Source: Rhodobiaceae bacterium (GTDB lineage: Bacteria > Pseudomonadota > Alphaproteobacteria > Rhizobiales > Tepidamorphaceae). From it: a DNA stretch of 64,000 nt. The notes under the pieces were generated by a model. The model did no database searches and was not told where the DNA came from. It saw only the letters and a program-made list of their open reading frames with translations. The translations under genes were made by a program, and so were the position numbers. Below are positions 1 to 8,698 of this stretch, piece by piece (the stretch's first letter is position 1; every line of letters begins with the position of its first letter). Where the stretch lies: the NCBI GenBank assembly GCA_020637855.1, contig JACKJR010000002.1, positions 372,001 through 436,000 on the forward strand. The letters are read 5' to 3'.

Positions 1-786
1 ACCGAATGGCAACGCGACATTTCCATCGGGCTGCACCGCCTGGGCGATGTGCAGCACGACACAGGCGATGCCTCTGCGGCGCTTGAGAACTTCCGTGAAA
101 GCCTTCGCCTCGCTCGCGGCCTGTCCGCGCGCGACCCTGAAAATGCGCTTTGGCTGGAGGACGTGGCCAAGGTCGGTGAGCGTGTCGGAGATGCGCTTTC
201 GGCAACAGGAGATACGGCACGCGCACACGCAGCCTTCGCAGACAGCGCGAAGATCAGGCGGACTCTTGCCGAACGCGCACCGGGCAATCCGGATTATGAG
301 CGTCAGCTTTCAGCCGTTCTCGTCAAGCTCGGAAACATGCTGGAACTGTCCAGCGATCTGCATGCGGCACAGGAAGCATTCAGCGAGAGCGCGACGCACT
401 TGCGCGGGCTGCTCGAAGACGCGCCGCAGGACGCAGGGCTGAAGCGCGATCTCTCCAATGCGCTGGAGCGGACCGGCACCATGGCAATGTTTCAGGAAAA
501 CTTCGGCGCGGCCCGCAGCAGTTACCGCGAAAGCCTCGCCATCCTGCGCGGCCTCGCCGCCGAAAATCCCGACGACGCGTCCCTGCAAACGGCCATCGCC
601 TATCACCTGTTCAGCATCTCCATCACGTCTGAAGATGCAGGTGAGAAACGCAGGCTGCTGGAAAGCATCATGGACATACTCAACGCGCTGCTGGCCCGCG
701 ATGCCCTGCCCGCGGATTTTCAGGCCTGGCCGGACCTGATCCGCGAGCAATTGCAGGAACTATCCGCCGAGACCATCGTTCAGTAG
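1..786 (+). CDS. TPR-repeat protein, C-terminal part
   Basis: The reading frame is open from the first base, so the gene starts upstream of the window and only its last 261 residues are here. The sequence is helical tetratricopeptide-like repeats of the form L..LGD.....GD...A...F..SL.....L....P, recurring about every 50 residues. This layout is familiar from C-terminal regions of signalling enzymes (class III cyclases, serine/threonine kinases, caspase-like proteins), so the missing N-terminus may carry a catalytic domain. TPR arrays bind protein partners. Nothing here shows which partner. The last 30 residues are acidic and non-repetitive. Confidence 0.8.
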   Translation, partial: TEWQRDISIGLHRLGDVQHDTGDASAALENFRESLRLARGLSARDPENALWLEDVAKVGERVGDALSATGDTARAHAAFADSAKIRRTLAERAPGNPDYERQLSAVLVKLGNMLELSSDLHAAQEAFSESATHLRGLLEDAPQDAGLKRDLSNALERTGTMAMFQENFGAARSSYRESLAILRGLAAENPDDASLQTAIAYHLFSISITSEDAGEKRRLLESIMDILNALLARDALPADFQAWPDLIREQLQELSAETIVQ

Positions 787-873
787 CGGTTCAATCCTCC
801 CCGAGACATCTCCATGCAATTGTCCTATCGTTACGGTATGTACTGACACCGAACCCGTATTCGGAGCGTGCTC

Positions 874-1488
874 ATGGCCATTCTCGGACCCATCGACCGT
901 ATAAAACCGCTCAAGGAAGGCAGTTTCTTCTGCCCCAAATGCAATGACCAGACCGAATACCGTGCCAAGGAAGTACGGCGCTGGTTCTCGCTCATGAACT
1001 TGCCCTTGCTGCCGCTCACCTCGCCCGAGGGCGTGGTCGAGTGCACCATCTGTAACGGCACATACGAGATGAACGTCCTCGACGCGAAACTGAACGAGGA
1101 CGAACAGGCGTTCCTCGAAAATTTCGAGAAAGCCATTCTCAACGCGATGCTGTTGCTGATGATTTCGGACGGGCACATCGACGACACCGAAGTGCAAACC
1201 GTCATCGAGGTCTACGCCAAGCTGACCGACAAGAAACTTTCGCGAGAGGAAACGCTCGCCCAGGCCGAGCACGTGCTGGCTGCCGGCCACACGCTCAACG
1301 ATTACCTGCTCTCCATCGCCGACGTGCTGAACCAGGACGGCAAGCAGCTCATTATCCGCTCCATGTCGCTTGTTGCCGCGGCCGATGGCAAGATGGAAGA
1401 CGCCGAGCGCAACACAATCGTCGAATGCGCGCAGATCATCGGACTTGCCCGCACCACGGCGCTCCAGATTCTCGACAACCCCTCTTGA
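874..1488 (+). CDS. Zinc-ribbon and TerB-like domain protein
   Basis: A 204-residue protein. Residues 20-23 (CPKC) and 57-60 (CTIC) form a four-cysteine zinc ribbon. From about residue 75 there is an all-helical TerB-like region with two acidic segments, MISDGHIDDTE and AAADGKMEDAE, which resemble the paired metal-binding helices of the tellurite-resistance TerB fold. The ATG at 874 is chosen over an in-frame GTG at 868 because GGAG at 863-866 then sits 7 bases upstream. TerB domains usually act in stress or membrane-associated complexes. No ter genes are nearby, so the role is unknown. It is convergent with the BA14K gene. Confidence 0.7.
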   Translation: MAILGPIDRIKPLKEGSFFCPKCNDQTEYRAKEVRRWFSLMNLPLLPLTSPEGVVECTICNGTYEMNVLDAKLNEDEQAFLENFEKAILNAMLLLMISDGHIDDTEVQTVIEVYAKLTDKKLSREETLAQAEHVLAAGHTLNDYLLSIADVLNQDGKQLIIRSMSLVAAADGKMEDAERNTIVECAQIIGLARTTALQILDNPS

Positions 1489-1502
1489 GCGCCCAAAGCA
1501 AA

Positions 1503-1534
1503 ACAGGCTGCCAGCACGATGACTGACAGCCTGT
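1503..1534. terminator. Inverted repeat, possible bidirectional terminator
   Basis: ACAGGCTG at 1503-1510 is complementary to CAGCCTGT at 1527-1534. It lies just after the TerB-like gene and before the convergent BA14K gene. There is no strong T run, so terminator function is only probable. Confidence 0.35.
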
Positions 1535-1573
1535 CTGAAACTCTTTCATGTGCGCCTTCCGGCCCTCGGCTTC

Positions 1574-1620
1574 AGAGCAATCCCGGGAAAAGTACCTTGC
1601 GGTTTTCCGTCCGGGATTGC
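1574..1620. repeat. Small palindromic intergenic repeat, copy A
   Basis: GCAATCCCGG at 1577-1586 pairs perfectly with CCGGGATTGC at 1611-1620. Between them lies the conserved core GGAAAAGTACCTTGCGGTTTTCC. Copies with the same core (GAAAAGTGG..ACCGGTTTT) occur at 61064-61114 and, inverted, at 61664-61708. This matches a short dispersed palindrome family known from rhizobial intergenic regions. Confidence 0.65.
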
Positions 1621-1693
1621 GGCTATTGCCATTAAAGAGCCTCAGGCGTTCGGTCCTGAAGTCTGTCCGCTGGGCAGGCTTACAAGACGGGCC

Positions 1694-2026
1694 TTACCCC
1701 CAATAGGGCGAGCGGCAGGTGCGCAAACGGCCCTTCAGATTGACGTAGGTGTTTTCGTATTCGTTATACGAGTTCGGGTAGTGGCGATAGCACCAGTCGA
1801 TGTGCTTGTTGGTGCGCCAGCTGGAACTGCGCTGCGGCTGATGATTGCGCTCATGCGCATGAGCAGCTTCATTGGCAATGATGCCGATAGCAACGCCAGC
1901 GGCGATGCCTGCCGCGACTTTGCCGGCACTGCCCGCTTCAGCGGGCGCAGGATTGAATGCCATAACACTGCCGGCAACGGCAGCCGACAAGCCGAGAACA
2001 CTAAGCGTTTTCATGACCTTGGTCAT
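1694..2026 (-). CDS. BA14K-family secreted protein
   Basis: A 110-residue protein. Residues 1-31 form a signal peptide (MTKVMKTLSVLGLSAAVAGS and on to AEA), followed by an Ala/Gly-rich hydrophobic stretch that may anchor it. The C-terminal 35 residues carry the BA14K signature WCYRHYPNSYNEYENTYV with a closing cysteine (RLRTC). BA14K was described as a Brucella immunoreactive protein with lectin-like properties and is frequent in Hyphomicrobiales. The start at 2026 is chosen because AGGAG lies 7 bases upstream. Longer in-frame starts lack a site. The role in this organism is unknown, but envelope location is likely. Confidence 0.8.
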   Translation of the reverse strand: MTKVMKTLSVLGLSAAVAGSVMAFNPAPAEAGSAGKVAAGIAAGVAIGIIANEAAHAHERNHQPQRSSSWRTNKHIDWCYRHYPNSYNEYENTYVNLKGRLRTCRSPYWG

Positions 2027-2332
2027 CTCTTGCTCCTTTTGATCGCGCGCACGAAGGTATATCTTCACCCCCTTTGCACGCTGCATCTTCCCAATTCTTA
2101 CGGGGTCAACACGTGATCCCGGCTTTGAGGCCATTCGGCGGCTATTGCCACGGTGCCGCTGACGGATCATGTGGGTAGCAGATTCCGCAATACAATGCCC
2201 TTGGGGAAATTTCGGTTACGGATTGGTTAGCTTGGCGGTTGCATTGCCGGCCATCTGCGTGAATTCTACGTCTCCATGAACAAAAAGGCTGGTCAAATCG
2301 GCCTGCCAGGAGGAAGAGGGAGACGACCCAAG
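2027..2332. other. Divergent intergenic region
   Basis: About 300 bases between the starts of the BA14K gene and the TRAP binding-protein gene. It must hold both promoters. No clear dyad, riboswitch or small gene was recognised. Confidence 0.5.
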
Positions 2333-3364
2333 ATGACAGACCGCCGTTCCGTATTGCGTGGTGCCGCCGCCGCGTTTGTTGGTGCAGCCATGGCCGCCAC
2401 AGCCCTGAGCACGCCCGTCCGCGCTCAGGACGCGCAGGATTACCTGCTTGCAACCGCCTCCACCGGCGGCACCTATTATCCCGTTGGTGTTGCGCTCGCG
2501 ACCCTCGTCAAGGTCAAGTTGCAACCCAAGGACAAGATCAACATGTCGGCGATCAGCTCCGCCGGCTCGGGCGAAAACGTCAAACTGATCCGCGAGAACG
2601 AGGCCCAGTTCGCCATTCTGCAGGGCCTGTTCGGCGCTTATGCCGCCAAAGGCACCGGGCCGATTGCCAATGACGGCCCGCAGGAGCATCTGCGTTCGAT
2701 CACCATGCTCTGGCCCAATGTCGAGCACTTCATCGTCAAGAAGGAATATGCCAAGACCGGCACGATCTCCGACATGATGGAGGTCAAGGGCAAGTCTGTC
2801 GGCCTCGGCGCCAAGAACTCCGGGACGATCGGTTCCAACCGCACCATCCTCGGCAATCTCGGCATCGACATCGAGAAGGACTACGAGCTGATGTATGCCG
2901 GCTATGGCCCCACCGCCGATGCCATGCAGAACGGTCAGGTCGATGCGATCTCGACGCCCGCCGGTCCGCCCGTTGGCGCGGTGTCGAAGCTCTTCGCCAC
3001 GATGGCCGACAAGGTGACGCTGTTGTCGTTCACCCCCGAACAGGCCAAGGAAGCCAACGGCGACTTCGAGGACCTTTGGGTCCCGTTCGTGATCAAGGGC
3101 GGCACCTACCCGGGTCTCGACAAGGACGTAACCACGGTCGCGCAGCCGAACTTCCTTGCCGTGCGTGACAGCGTGCCGGAGGAAACGGTCTACAAGATCA
3201 CCAAGACGATCTACGAGAACCTTCCCTTCCTGCAGGGAATCCACAAGGCAACCAACGCCATGAGCTTGGAAAGTGCGATTGCCGGTCTTCCGGTCAAGCT
3301 GCATCCCGGCGCAGTCCGCTATTACGAGGAAGCGGGCATCCAGATTCCCGACCGGTTGAAGTAA
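2333..3364 (+). CDS. TAXI-family TRAP transporter solute-binding protein
   Basis: A 343-residue periplasmic binding protein. The N-terminus DRRSVLRGAAAAF is a twin-arginine-like signal peptide ending near VRAQD. The mature part begins LLATASTGGTYYPVG, the hallmark of the TAXI (TRAP-associated extracytoplasmic immunogenic) family, and includes NVEHFIVKKEY and GLGAKNSGTIGSNRTILGNLGI typical of the lobe hinge. It should capture an organic anion or small zwitterion and deliver it to the fused permease 92 bases downstream. The ATG at 2333 is chosen because it puts the signal peptide at the N-terminus and has GGGAG about 10 bases upstream. An upstream ATG at 2276 would add 19 charged residues. Confidence 0.9.
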   Translation: MTDRRSVLRGAAAAFVGAAMAATALSTPVRAQDAQDYLLATASTGGTYYPVGVALATLVKVKLQPKDKINMSAISSAGSGENVKLIRENEAQFAILQGLFGAYAAKGTGPIANDGPQEHLRSITMLWPNVEHFIVKKEYAKTGTISDMMEVKGKSVGLGAKNSGTIGSNRTILGNLGIDIEKDYELMYAGYGPTADAMQNGQVDAISTPAGPPVGAVSKLFATMADKVTLLSFTPEQAKEANGDFEDLWVPFVIKGGTYPGLDKDVTTVAQPNFLAVRDSVPEETVYKITKTIYENLPFLQGIHKATNAMSLESAIAGLPVKLHPGAVRYYEEAGIQIPDRLK

Positions 3365-3456
3365 GCCCGGGGCAGAATTGTTGGCACGCAGCGGGCCGGC
3401 GTCGAAGCGCCAGTCCGCTGCTGCCTGACATCTGCACGAAACTGGAACCGGCAGGC

Positions 3457-5595
3457 ATGAACGCACAGGACGACAACGAGGCCGGCACACTGGCCGCCGA
3501 GAATGTTCGCGAATTCACCGGGCCTTTGCGTCACCTGTTCGTTGCGGCCTGCATTGCGATCTCCATTCTCCACATCGTTGCAAATCTGTACGGCCCCAGC
3601 CTCTCGCAGTGGCTGACGGGATTGAAATTCGTCGGCCTGCATTTCGCCGGCCTCGCATTCATCTGTGCCCTGCGGTATCCCGCCTTTCAGACGCATTCCG
3701 AAAAGTCGGGCCGCGTCCTTCTTCTTTTCGACTTGGCTTTCGGAGCGGCGGCGGCAATCGCCACGATTGCGATTCTGGCCTCCGAGGACGCGATCTATGC
3801 CCGCGGCGTGCACTTGTCCCCACTCGAATGGGTGCTGGCGATTTTCACCATCTTTGCCGCACTGGAACTCACCCGCAGGGCAACTGGATGGATCATTCCT
3901 CTGATCGCGCTTGCCGCTCTATCCTATGTCAGCTGGTGGGGCGGGCTGATTTCCGGCGTATTCCGTTTTTCCGGCCTGACCTTTGAAACGGTGGTCTTCC
4001 GCTCCGTATTCTCCGATGAAGGTATGTTCGGCATCATCGGCAATATCTCCGCCACTTTCGTTTTCCTGTTCATCCTGTTCGGTGCGTTTCTGGTGCGCTC
4101 CGGTGCCGGTGAATTCATCATCGATCTCGCCCGCGCCGTGGCGGGGCGTTTCACCGGCGGCCCCGGCTTCGTCGCGGTGCTGTCGTCGGGATTGACCGGA
4201 ACCATTTCCGGCTCGGCCGTTGCCAACACCGTCTCGACCGGCGTCATCACGATTCCCCTGATGAAACGTTCAGGCTTCCCGGCCCGCTTCGCCGCCGGCG
4301 TGGAAGCCGCTTCCTCGACCGGCGGACAGCTGATGCCACCGATCATGGGGGCCGGAGCGTTCGTCATGGCGAGCTACACCCAGATCCCCTATCTCGACAT
4401 TGTCGCGGTCAGCTTCCTTCCCGCAGTGGTCTATTTCCTGTCGGTGGCCTTCTTCGTGCGCATCGAGGCCAAGCGGCACAACCTCGTGTCCACCGAGAAA
4501 GACACCCCCAGAGCACTCGACGTCCTGCGCCGCGGCGGCCCGGCCTTCCTGTTTCCGATCGGCTTGCTGATCGCACTGCTCATCATCGGCTTCACGCCAA
4601 CCTATGCGGCAGCCTGGTCGATCCTGGCCGTGATTGTCGCAAGCTGGCTGACGCCGAACCGCATGGGGCCGCGCGCAATCCTCGACGCGCTTGCGATGGG
4701 GGCGCGCAACATGATCATGACCGGTGTCTTGCTGATCACCGTCGGGCTGGTCGTCAACGTCATAGCCATGACCGGTGTCGGCAATACCTTCTCGCTGATG
4801 ATCGCTGACTGGGCCGGCGGCAACCTCCTCGCGGCCATCGTGCTGATCGCGCTCGCCTCGCTGGTGCTGGGCATGGGACTTCCGGTGACCGCCGCCTATA
4901 TCGTGCTGGCGACGCTGTCGGCCCCCGCCCTACACGTTCTGATCCAGAACAACCATCTCGTCGACGCCATGGTTGCCGGCAATATTCCCGAAGCAGCCCG
5001 CATGACATTCATGCTGGTAAATCCGGATGCGGTCACCGTGCTGGCCGCACCGATGCCCGTGGATGAAGCCCGCGCGCTCGTCGCTGCAACGCCCCCCGAA
5101 GTTCTCGCGCTGACCTACGAACAGGTGCTCGATCCCGGCGTCATCACAGCAGCACTGCTGTCGGCTCACCTGATCATCTTCTGGCTAAGCCAGGATTCGA
5201 ACGTCACCCCGCCTGTCTGCCTGACAGCCTTTGCCGCCGCAGCCATCGCCAAGACACCGCCGATGTCGACGGGCCTCATGTCATGGAAGCTTGCCAAGGG
5301 GCTTTATCTCGTGCCGGTCCTGTTCGCTTACACGAACTTTATCGGGGGCAGCCCGCTGGAGGTGATCAGTCTATTCTTGATCGCAACGCTGGGTGTCTAT
5401 GCGCTCGGCGCCGCGATCGAGGGGCATATGGAAGCACCCCTGAACTGGCCGCTGCGAATCCTTGCCGCAATGGCCGGCGTCGCCCTGATGTGGCCCAACA
5501 CGCCGCTGCTGGAAATTGGCGGCGGTGCTATCGTCATCGCAATTCTCGTCTGGACGATCCGGAAAGACCGGCAGTCGGCATCAGGCAACGTATAA
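3457..5595 (+). CDS. TRAP transporter fused permease (DctQM-type)
   Basis: A 712-residue polytopic membrane protein with roughly 16-18 hydrophobic segments. The first ~180 residues correspond to the small (Q) subunit and the remainder to the large (M) subunit. Family motifs include GLTGTISGSAVANTVSTG and a glycine-rich VLGMGLPVTAAYIVLA loop. Fusion of the two subunits is the usual form of permeases that pair with TAXI binding proteins such as the one just upstream. Transport is probably driven by Na+ or H+. The substrate cannot be read from sequence. Neighbouring demethylation genes suggest a betaine-like compound, but that is inference. Confidence 0.9.
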   Translation: MNAQDDNEAGTLAAENVREFTGPLRHLFVAACIAISILHIVANLYGPSLSQWLTGLKFVGLHFAGLAFICALRYPAFQTHSEKSGRVLLLFDLAFGAAAAIATIAILASEDAIYARGVHLSPLEWVLAIFTIFAALELTRRATGWIIPLIALAALSYVSWWGGLISGVFRFSGLTFETVVFRSVFSDEGMFGIIGNISATFVFLFILFGAFLVRSGAGEFIIDLARAVAGRFTGGPGFVAVLSSGLTGTISGSAVANTVSTGVITIPLMKRSGFPARFAAGVEAASSTGGQLMPPIMGAGAFVMASYTQIPYLDIVAVSFLPAVVYFLSVAFFVRIEAKRHNLVSTEKDTPRALDVLRRGGPAFLFPIGLLIALLIIGFTPTYAAAWSILAVIVASWLTPNRMGPRAILDALAMGARNMIMTGVLLITVGLVVNVIAMTGVGNTFSLMIADWAGGNLLAAIVLIALASLVLGMGLPVTAAYIVLATLSAPALHVLIQNNHLVDAMVAGNIPEAARMTFMLVNPDAVTVLAAPMPVDEARALVAATPPEVLALTYEQVLDPGVITAALLSAHLIIFWLSQDSNVTPPVCLTAFAAAAIAKTPPMSTGLMSWKLAKGLYLVPVLFAYTNFIGGSPLEVISLFLIATLGVYALGAAIEGHMEAPLNWPLRILAAMAGVALMWPNTPLLEIGGGAIVIAILVWTIRKDRQSASGNV

Positions 5596-5600
5596 ATGAA

Positions 5601-5629
5601 AAGCCCGCGAACACAGCGTCCGCGGGCTT
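5601..5629. terminator. Bidirectional hairpin terminator
   Basis: AAGCCCGCG (5601-5609) pairs with CGCGGGCTT (5621-5629) around an 11-base loop, between the convergent permease and L,D-transpeptidase genes. On the minus strand it is followed by TTTTC, which suits termination of the transpeptidase transcript. Confidence 0.75.
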
Positions 5630-5651
5630 CCAATCCGAAACCGGTCTTTCG

Positions 5652-6287
5652 TCAGACCGGGGTGCCGAGCACCACGACCTTCGTGCCGAGCTTGACGCGG
5701 TCGTAGAGGTCCTTGACGTCTTCATTGACGAGCCGGATGCAGCCCGACGACATCGCCTGGCCAATGGTCCATGGTTCGTTGGTGCCGTGGATGCGATACA
5801 TCGTATCCTGCGATCCCTTGTAGAGATACATGGCCCGTGCGCCGAGCGGATTCTCGGGGCCACCGGGCATCCCGCCACGATATTTCGTCAGGTCGGGACG
5901 GCGCTTGAGCATCTCTGCCGGCGGGGTCCAGCTTGGCCACTCCGCCTTGCGCTGAATGCGCGCACGGCCAGCCCAGGCAAAACCCTCGCGGCCAACACCG
6001 ACGCCGTAGCGCATCGCCTGCCCGTCTTCCATCACGAAATAAAGGAAGCGCTCGGACGGATCGATCACGATCGTGCCCTGCTTCTCCTTCGTCTCGTAAG
6101 CGACGACCTGACGCCGGAATTTCTTGGAAAGACGGTAATCGCCGCCGCCAACATAGTTCGGCGGCTCTACCATGACAGATACGTTATCGCGCCCCGTAAA
6201 CGGCGAGGCTAATGCCGGTTTGACCGAAAAAGCCGCCGTTGCCGCAGCGAGGCCTTTGATGAATTGACGCCGTTCCATGATCGCCAT
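5652..6287 (-). CDS. L,D-transpeptidase (YkuD family)
   Basis: A 211-residue secreted protein. The N-terminus ERRQFIKGLAAATAAF is a twin-arginine-like signal peptide. The YkuD catalytic domain ends with His167 (RIHGTNEP) and the active-site Cys183 in SSGCIRL, so the catalytic residues are intact. It should cross-link peptidoglycan stem peptides by 3-3 bonds or attach lipoproteins in the periplasm. Starts at 6287 and 6278 are both possible: GGAG is 2 and 11 bases upstream respectively. The gene is unrelated to the flanking catabolic genes in function. Confidence 0.88.
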   Translation of the reverse strand: MAIMERRQFIKGLAAATAAFSVKPALASPFTGRDNVSVMVEPPNYVGGGDYRLSKKFRRQVVAYETKEKQGTIVIDPSERFLYFVMEDGQAMRYGVGVGREGFAWAGRARIQRKAEWPSWTPPAEMLKRRPDLTKYRGGMPGGPENPLGARAMYLYKGSQDTMYRIHGTNEPWTIGQAMSSGCIRLVNEDVKDLYDRVKLGTKVVVLGTPV

Positions 6288-6550
6288 GTCTCCAGGACGG
6301 AATGTGTCCAATGTCGCAAATCCAGACGAACCCGCGAATCTCCGATCAGGATCATGTGGGTTCCTGAGTGCGTATTTACCACTAGCCGCATTAACGTAAT
6401 ATGGCGCGACGGCAACACTCTCGGGATTGTGATTGACGTTGCGTTGCCTGAAATTGCGGCATTTTCATTTCCCGGCATGCCCCATCTGGACGTTACACAC
6501 GGTTTAAAGCAAGATTTCCGTCCCAAAAGCGCCGAAACCGCAGGTTTTCC

Positions 6551-7153
6551 ATGTCAGACATCGTCCGCCAAACCCTGCCTGCCCGTCGTGGCAAGGCCGT
6601 CCCGGTGAATGCCGGTGAATCGATCCGCATCATCAACACACACGGCACCCAGGTGGTCGATTTCTGGGCCTATGTTGCCGGACACATGAACGAGTTCATA
6701 GGCGTGGAGCAATGCCGCGCGACCTGGACGCGGCTCTATCCGAAAACGGGTGACGCGCTTTACTCGAACCGCCGCCGCGCAATCATGACGCTTGTCGAAG
6801 ACACCTCGCCCGGCCGCCACGACACACTGATGGCCCCGTGCGACAACGAGCGCTACGGCCTGCTCGGCTGCACCACCTATCATGACAACTGCAAGGACAA
6901 TCACCACGCCGGCCTGCTGGGTCTGGGCCTGAGCGTCCCGTTCACGCCGGGCTCGATCAACCTGTTCATGAACATCCCGTGGGACGAGGAAGGCAATCTC
7001 GAGTTCGCCCCGGCGCTAAGCAAGCCCGGCGACTACGTGACCATCCGCGCCGAGGTCGATTGCATCGCGGTGATGTCCGCCTGCCCGCAGGACATCCTCA
7101 AGATCAACAGCCAGAAGCCGGTCGAGGCGCGTTACGAGATTTTGTCGGCCTAA
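6551..7153 (+). CDS. DUF1989 / urea carboxylase-associated family protein
   Basis: A 200-residue cytoplasmic protein. It carries the DUF1989 pattern: an N-terminal AGESIRIINTHGTQVVDFWAY, a middle TLMAPCDNERY, and a Cys/His-rich segment GCTTYHDNCKDNHHAG that could bind metal, then PFTPGSINLFMNIP. Members occur beside urea carboxylase and amide or amine catabolism genes, with no firm biochemical role. Here it lies next to an M20 amidohydrolase and methyl-group metabolism genes, which fits nitrogen-compound breakdown. It is convergent with the DUF2384 gene, separated by 12 bases. Confidence 0.8.
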   Translation: MSDIVRQTLPARRGKAVPVNAGESIRIINTHGTQVVDFWAYVAGHMNEFIGVEQCRATWTRLYPKTGDALYSNRRRAIMTLVEDTSPGRHDTLMAPCDNERYGLLGCTTYHDNCKDNHHAGLLGLGLSVPFTPGSINLFMNIPWDEEGNLEFAPALSKPGDYVTIRAEVDCIAVMSACPQDILKINSQKPVEARYEILSA

Positions 7154-7165
7154 GGGCGAACAGGT

Positions 7166-7468
7166 TCACGAATAAATCCCGTGACGCATGTTGAAAAGAG
7201 TGTGCTCGACCGCTGCCGCGCCCTTGCGGGTATGCATCAGGTCGATCGGCCTGCGCTGCCTCAGAAACGGGACCGTGCCCGAAAGCCATCGGTCCGCGCC
7301 CTCGGCACTTCCGAAATCCTCGATCGCAATGCGACGCAGAGCTTCCGCACGCTGTCTTGCTTCAGGGCCCATACGTTCCAATCGATAGCTCACTCTCGCT
7401 CCGGGTTCATCCGGTGCATTGTCACCGATCCCGGTTGCAATGGAGAGCCGGTTCAGCAGCGCCTTCAT
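7166..7468 (-). CDS. Small DUF2384 (MbcA/ParS/Xre antitoxin C-domain) protein
   Basis: A 100-residue protein. The last ~55 residues match the toxin-binding domain of Xre/MbcA/ParS antitoxins: a helix ending EDFGSAEGADRWL, then RRPIDLMHTRKGAAAVEHTL and a final RHGIYS. The usual N-terminal Xre DNA-binding domain is reduced to about 40 residues with no clear helix-turn-helix. Its ATG overlaps the stop of the upstream amidohydrolase (ATGA, 7465-7468), so it is translated by coupling. The partner of such antitoxins, a RES-domain toxin, is absent from both sides. A start further upstream would lie inside the hydrolase and is less likely. Confidence 0.65.
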   Translation of the reverse strand: MKALLNRLSIATGIGDNAPDEPGARVSYRLERMGPEARQRAEALRRIAIEDFGSAEGADRWLSGTVPFLRQRRPIDLMHTRKGAAAVEHTLFNMRHGIYS

Positions 7469-8697
7469 GTTGCCAGCTGCACCAGCGCGTTCGCAAGCAC
7501 CCGCGCACCTGCCGCACAGTCCGCCGGTTCTGCCCATTCGTCCGGGTGATGCGACAGCCCGCCCCGGCAGGGAATGAAGATCATGCCCGAGGGACACACA
7601 GCGGCGATGTGGGCGGCGTCATGGAACGCACCCGAGGCAAGGGCACAGTGCTTCAGGCCCGCCGCACCGGCGGCTTTCGTAATTGCACCCGTCACGGCAT
7701 CGGGAAAAGCGACCGGCTGCATCGACGTCGTCAATGCCACCTCCGCCGCACACGGTTTCACGGCTTCCGCAATCAGGTCCGCAACCCGTGCCGCACGCGC
7801 ATCCAGCACATCGCGTGCGGGATGGCGGAAGTCGATCGAAAACGTCACCGACGAGGGAATCGTGTTGGGCGAATTGGGCACAACCGACACATGCCCGACC
7901 GTGAAACGGACGATGTCGTCGAAGTCCTCCATCAGCCCGTTGAGCGACTGGATCGCCCGCAGCGCCGCCTGAAGCGCATCGCGGCGAATGGCCTGCGGCA
8001 CTGTACCCGCGTGCCCCGGCTCGCCCGTCACCGTGACGTTGAACCAGCGCACGCCCTGAATGCCGGTGACGACGCCGATGGGCAGGCCCTCACTTTCCAG
8101 AATCGGCCCCTGCTCGATATGCGGTTCGACATAGGCATGGATCGGGAAGCCCGGCGCGATGCGTTCGACATCCGGTGCGGCATCGAGCGTTGCCCTCAAC
8201 GCATCCGCCAGCGCAATGCCGTCTTCACCGATTTGCCCGGGTTCCGGCACTTTGCCTGTCACGAAGGCTCGCGACCCCGTGCACGGCACATGAAAGCGCC
8301 CGCCCTCCTCGTTAGTCCAGGCAACGGCTGTGACCGGTCTTTCCGTCTCGATGCCGGCATCGTCGAGTGCGCGCAACGCCTCGAAAGCAGCCAGCACACC
8401 ATAAGCCCCATCGAACTTGCCGCCCGCCGGTTGGCTGTCCATGTGGCTGCCCGCCAGCACGGGGGGCAGAGCGCCATCGCGCCCGGGCCGTGTGATGAAC
8501 AGGTTCGCCGCATCGTCGGCAACAACCCCGTACCCACGTTCGCGCGCCTTTTCGATCAGCCAGGCACGCGCGGCGATGTCTTCCGGCGACAACGCATGTC
8601 GGCATACCCCGCCATCCTCGCGCGCGCCAAACTGCGCCAGCGCCATCAGGTCGTCCCAGAGGCGTTTTTCGTCCACTACTATGCTGGCTGCATTCAT
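7465..8697 (-). CDS. M20-family amidohydrolase (N-carbamoyl-amino-acid hydrolase / allantoate amidohydrolase type)
   Basis: A 410-residue zinc-dependent hydrolase. Metal ligands are visible at His85 (GSHMDSQPAGG), Asp96 (KFDGAYG) and Glu130-131 (NEEGGRF), with the substrate-binding motif EPHIEQGPILE and a C-terminal GLSHHPDEW. This set defines the hydantoinase/carbamoylase branch that cleaves ureido or amide groups such as N-carbamoyl amino acids, allantoate or ureidoglycine. Which substrate cannot be told. It starts one base after the LysR stop (TGAAATG) and overlaps the DUF2384 start, so LysR, hydrolase and DUF2384 protein form one operon. Confidence 0.85.
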   Translation of the reverse strand: MNAASIVVDEKRLWDDLMALAQFGAREDGGVCRHALSPEDIAARAWLIEKARERGYGVVADDAANLFITRPGRDGALPPVLAGSHMDSQPAGGKFDGAYGVLAAFEALRALDDAGIETERPVTAVAWTNEEGGRFHVPCTGSRAFVTGKVPEPGQIGEDGIALADALRATLDAAPDVERIAPGFPIHAYVEPHIEQGPILESEGLPIGVVTGIQGVRWFNVTVTGEPGHAGTVPQAIRRDALQAALRAIQSLNGLMEDFDDIVRFTVGHVSVVPNSPNTIPSSVTFSIDFRHPARDVLDARAARVADLIAEAVKPCAAEVALTTSMQPVAFPDAVTGAITKAAGAAGLKHCALASGAFHDAAHIAAVCPSGMIFIPCRGGLSHHPDEWAEPADCAAGARVLANALVQLAT

Positions 8698-8698
8698 T

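Noticed and set aside
2216..3490. Minus-strand open frame of about 424 codons opposite the TRAP binding protein
   Set aside because: Antisense to a gene with a clear signal peptide and family motifs; its own composition is not protein-like.
7166..7597. Longer form of the DUF2384 protein starting at 7597, giving a toxin-antitoxin-sized protein
   Set aside because: The extra 43 residues lie inside the hydrolase gene and look like out-of-frame sequence. The coupled ATG at 7468 is better.
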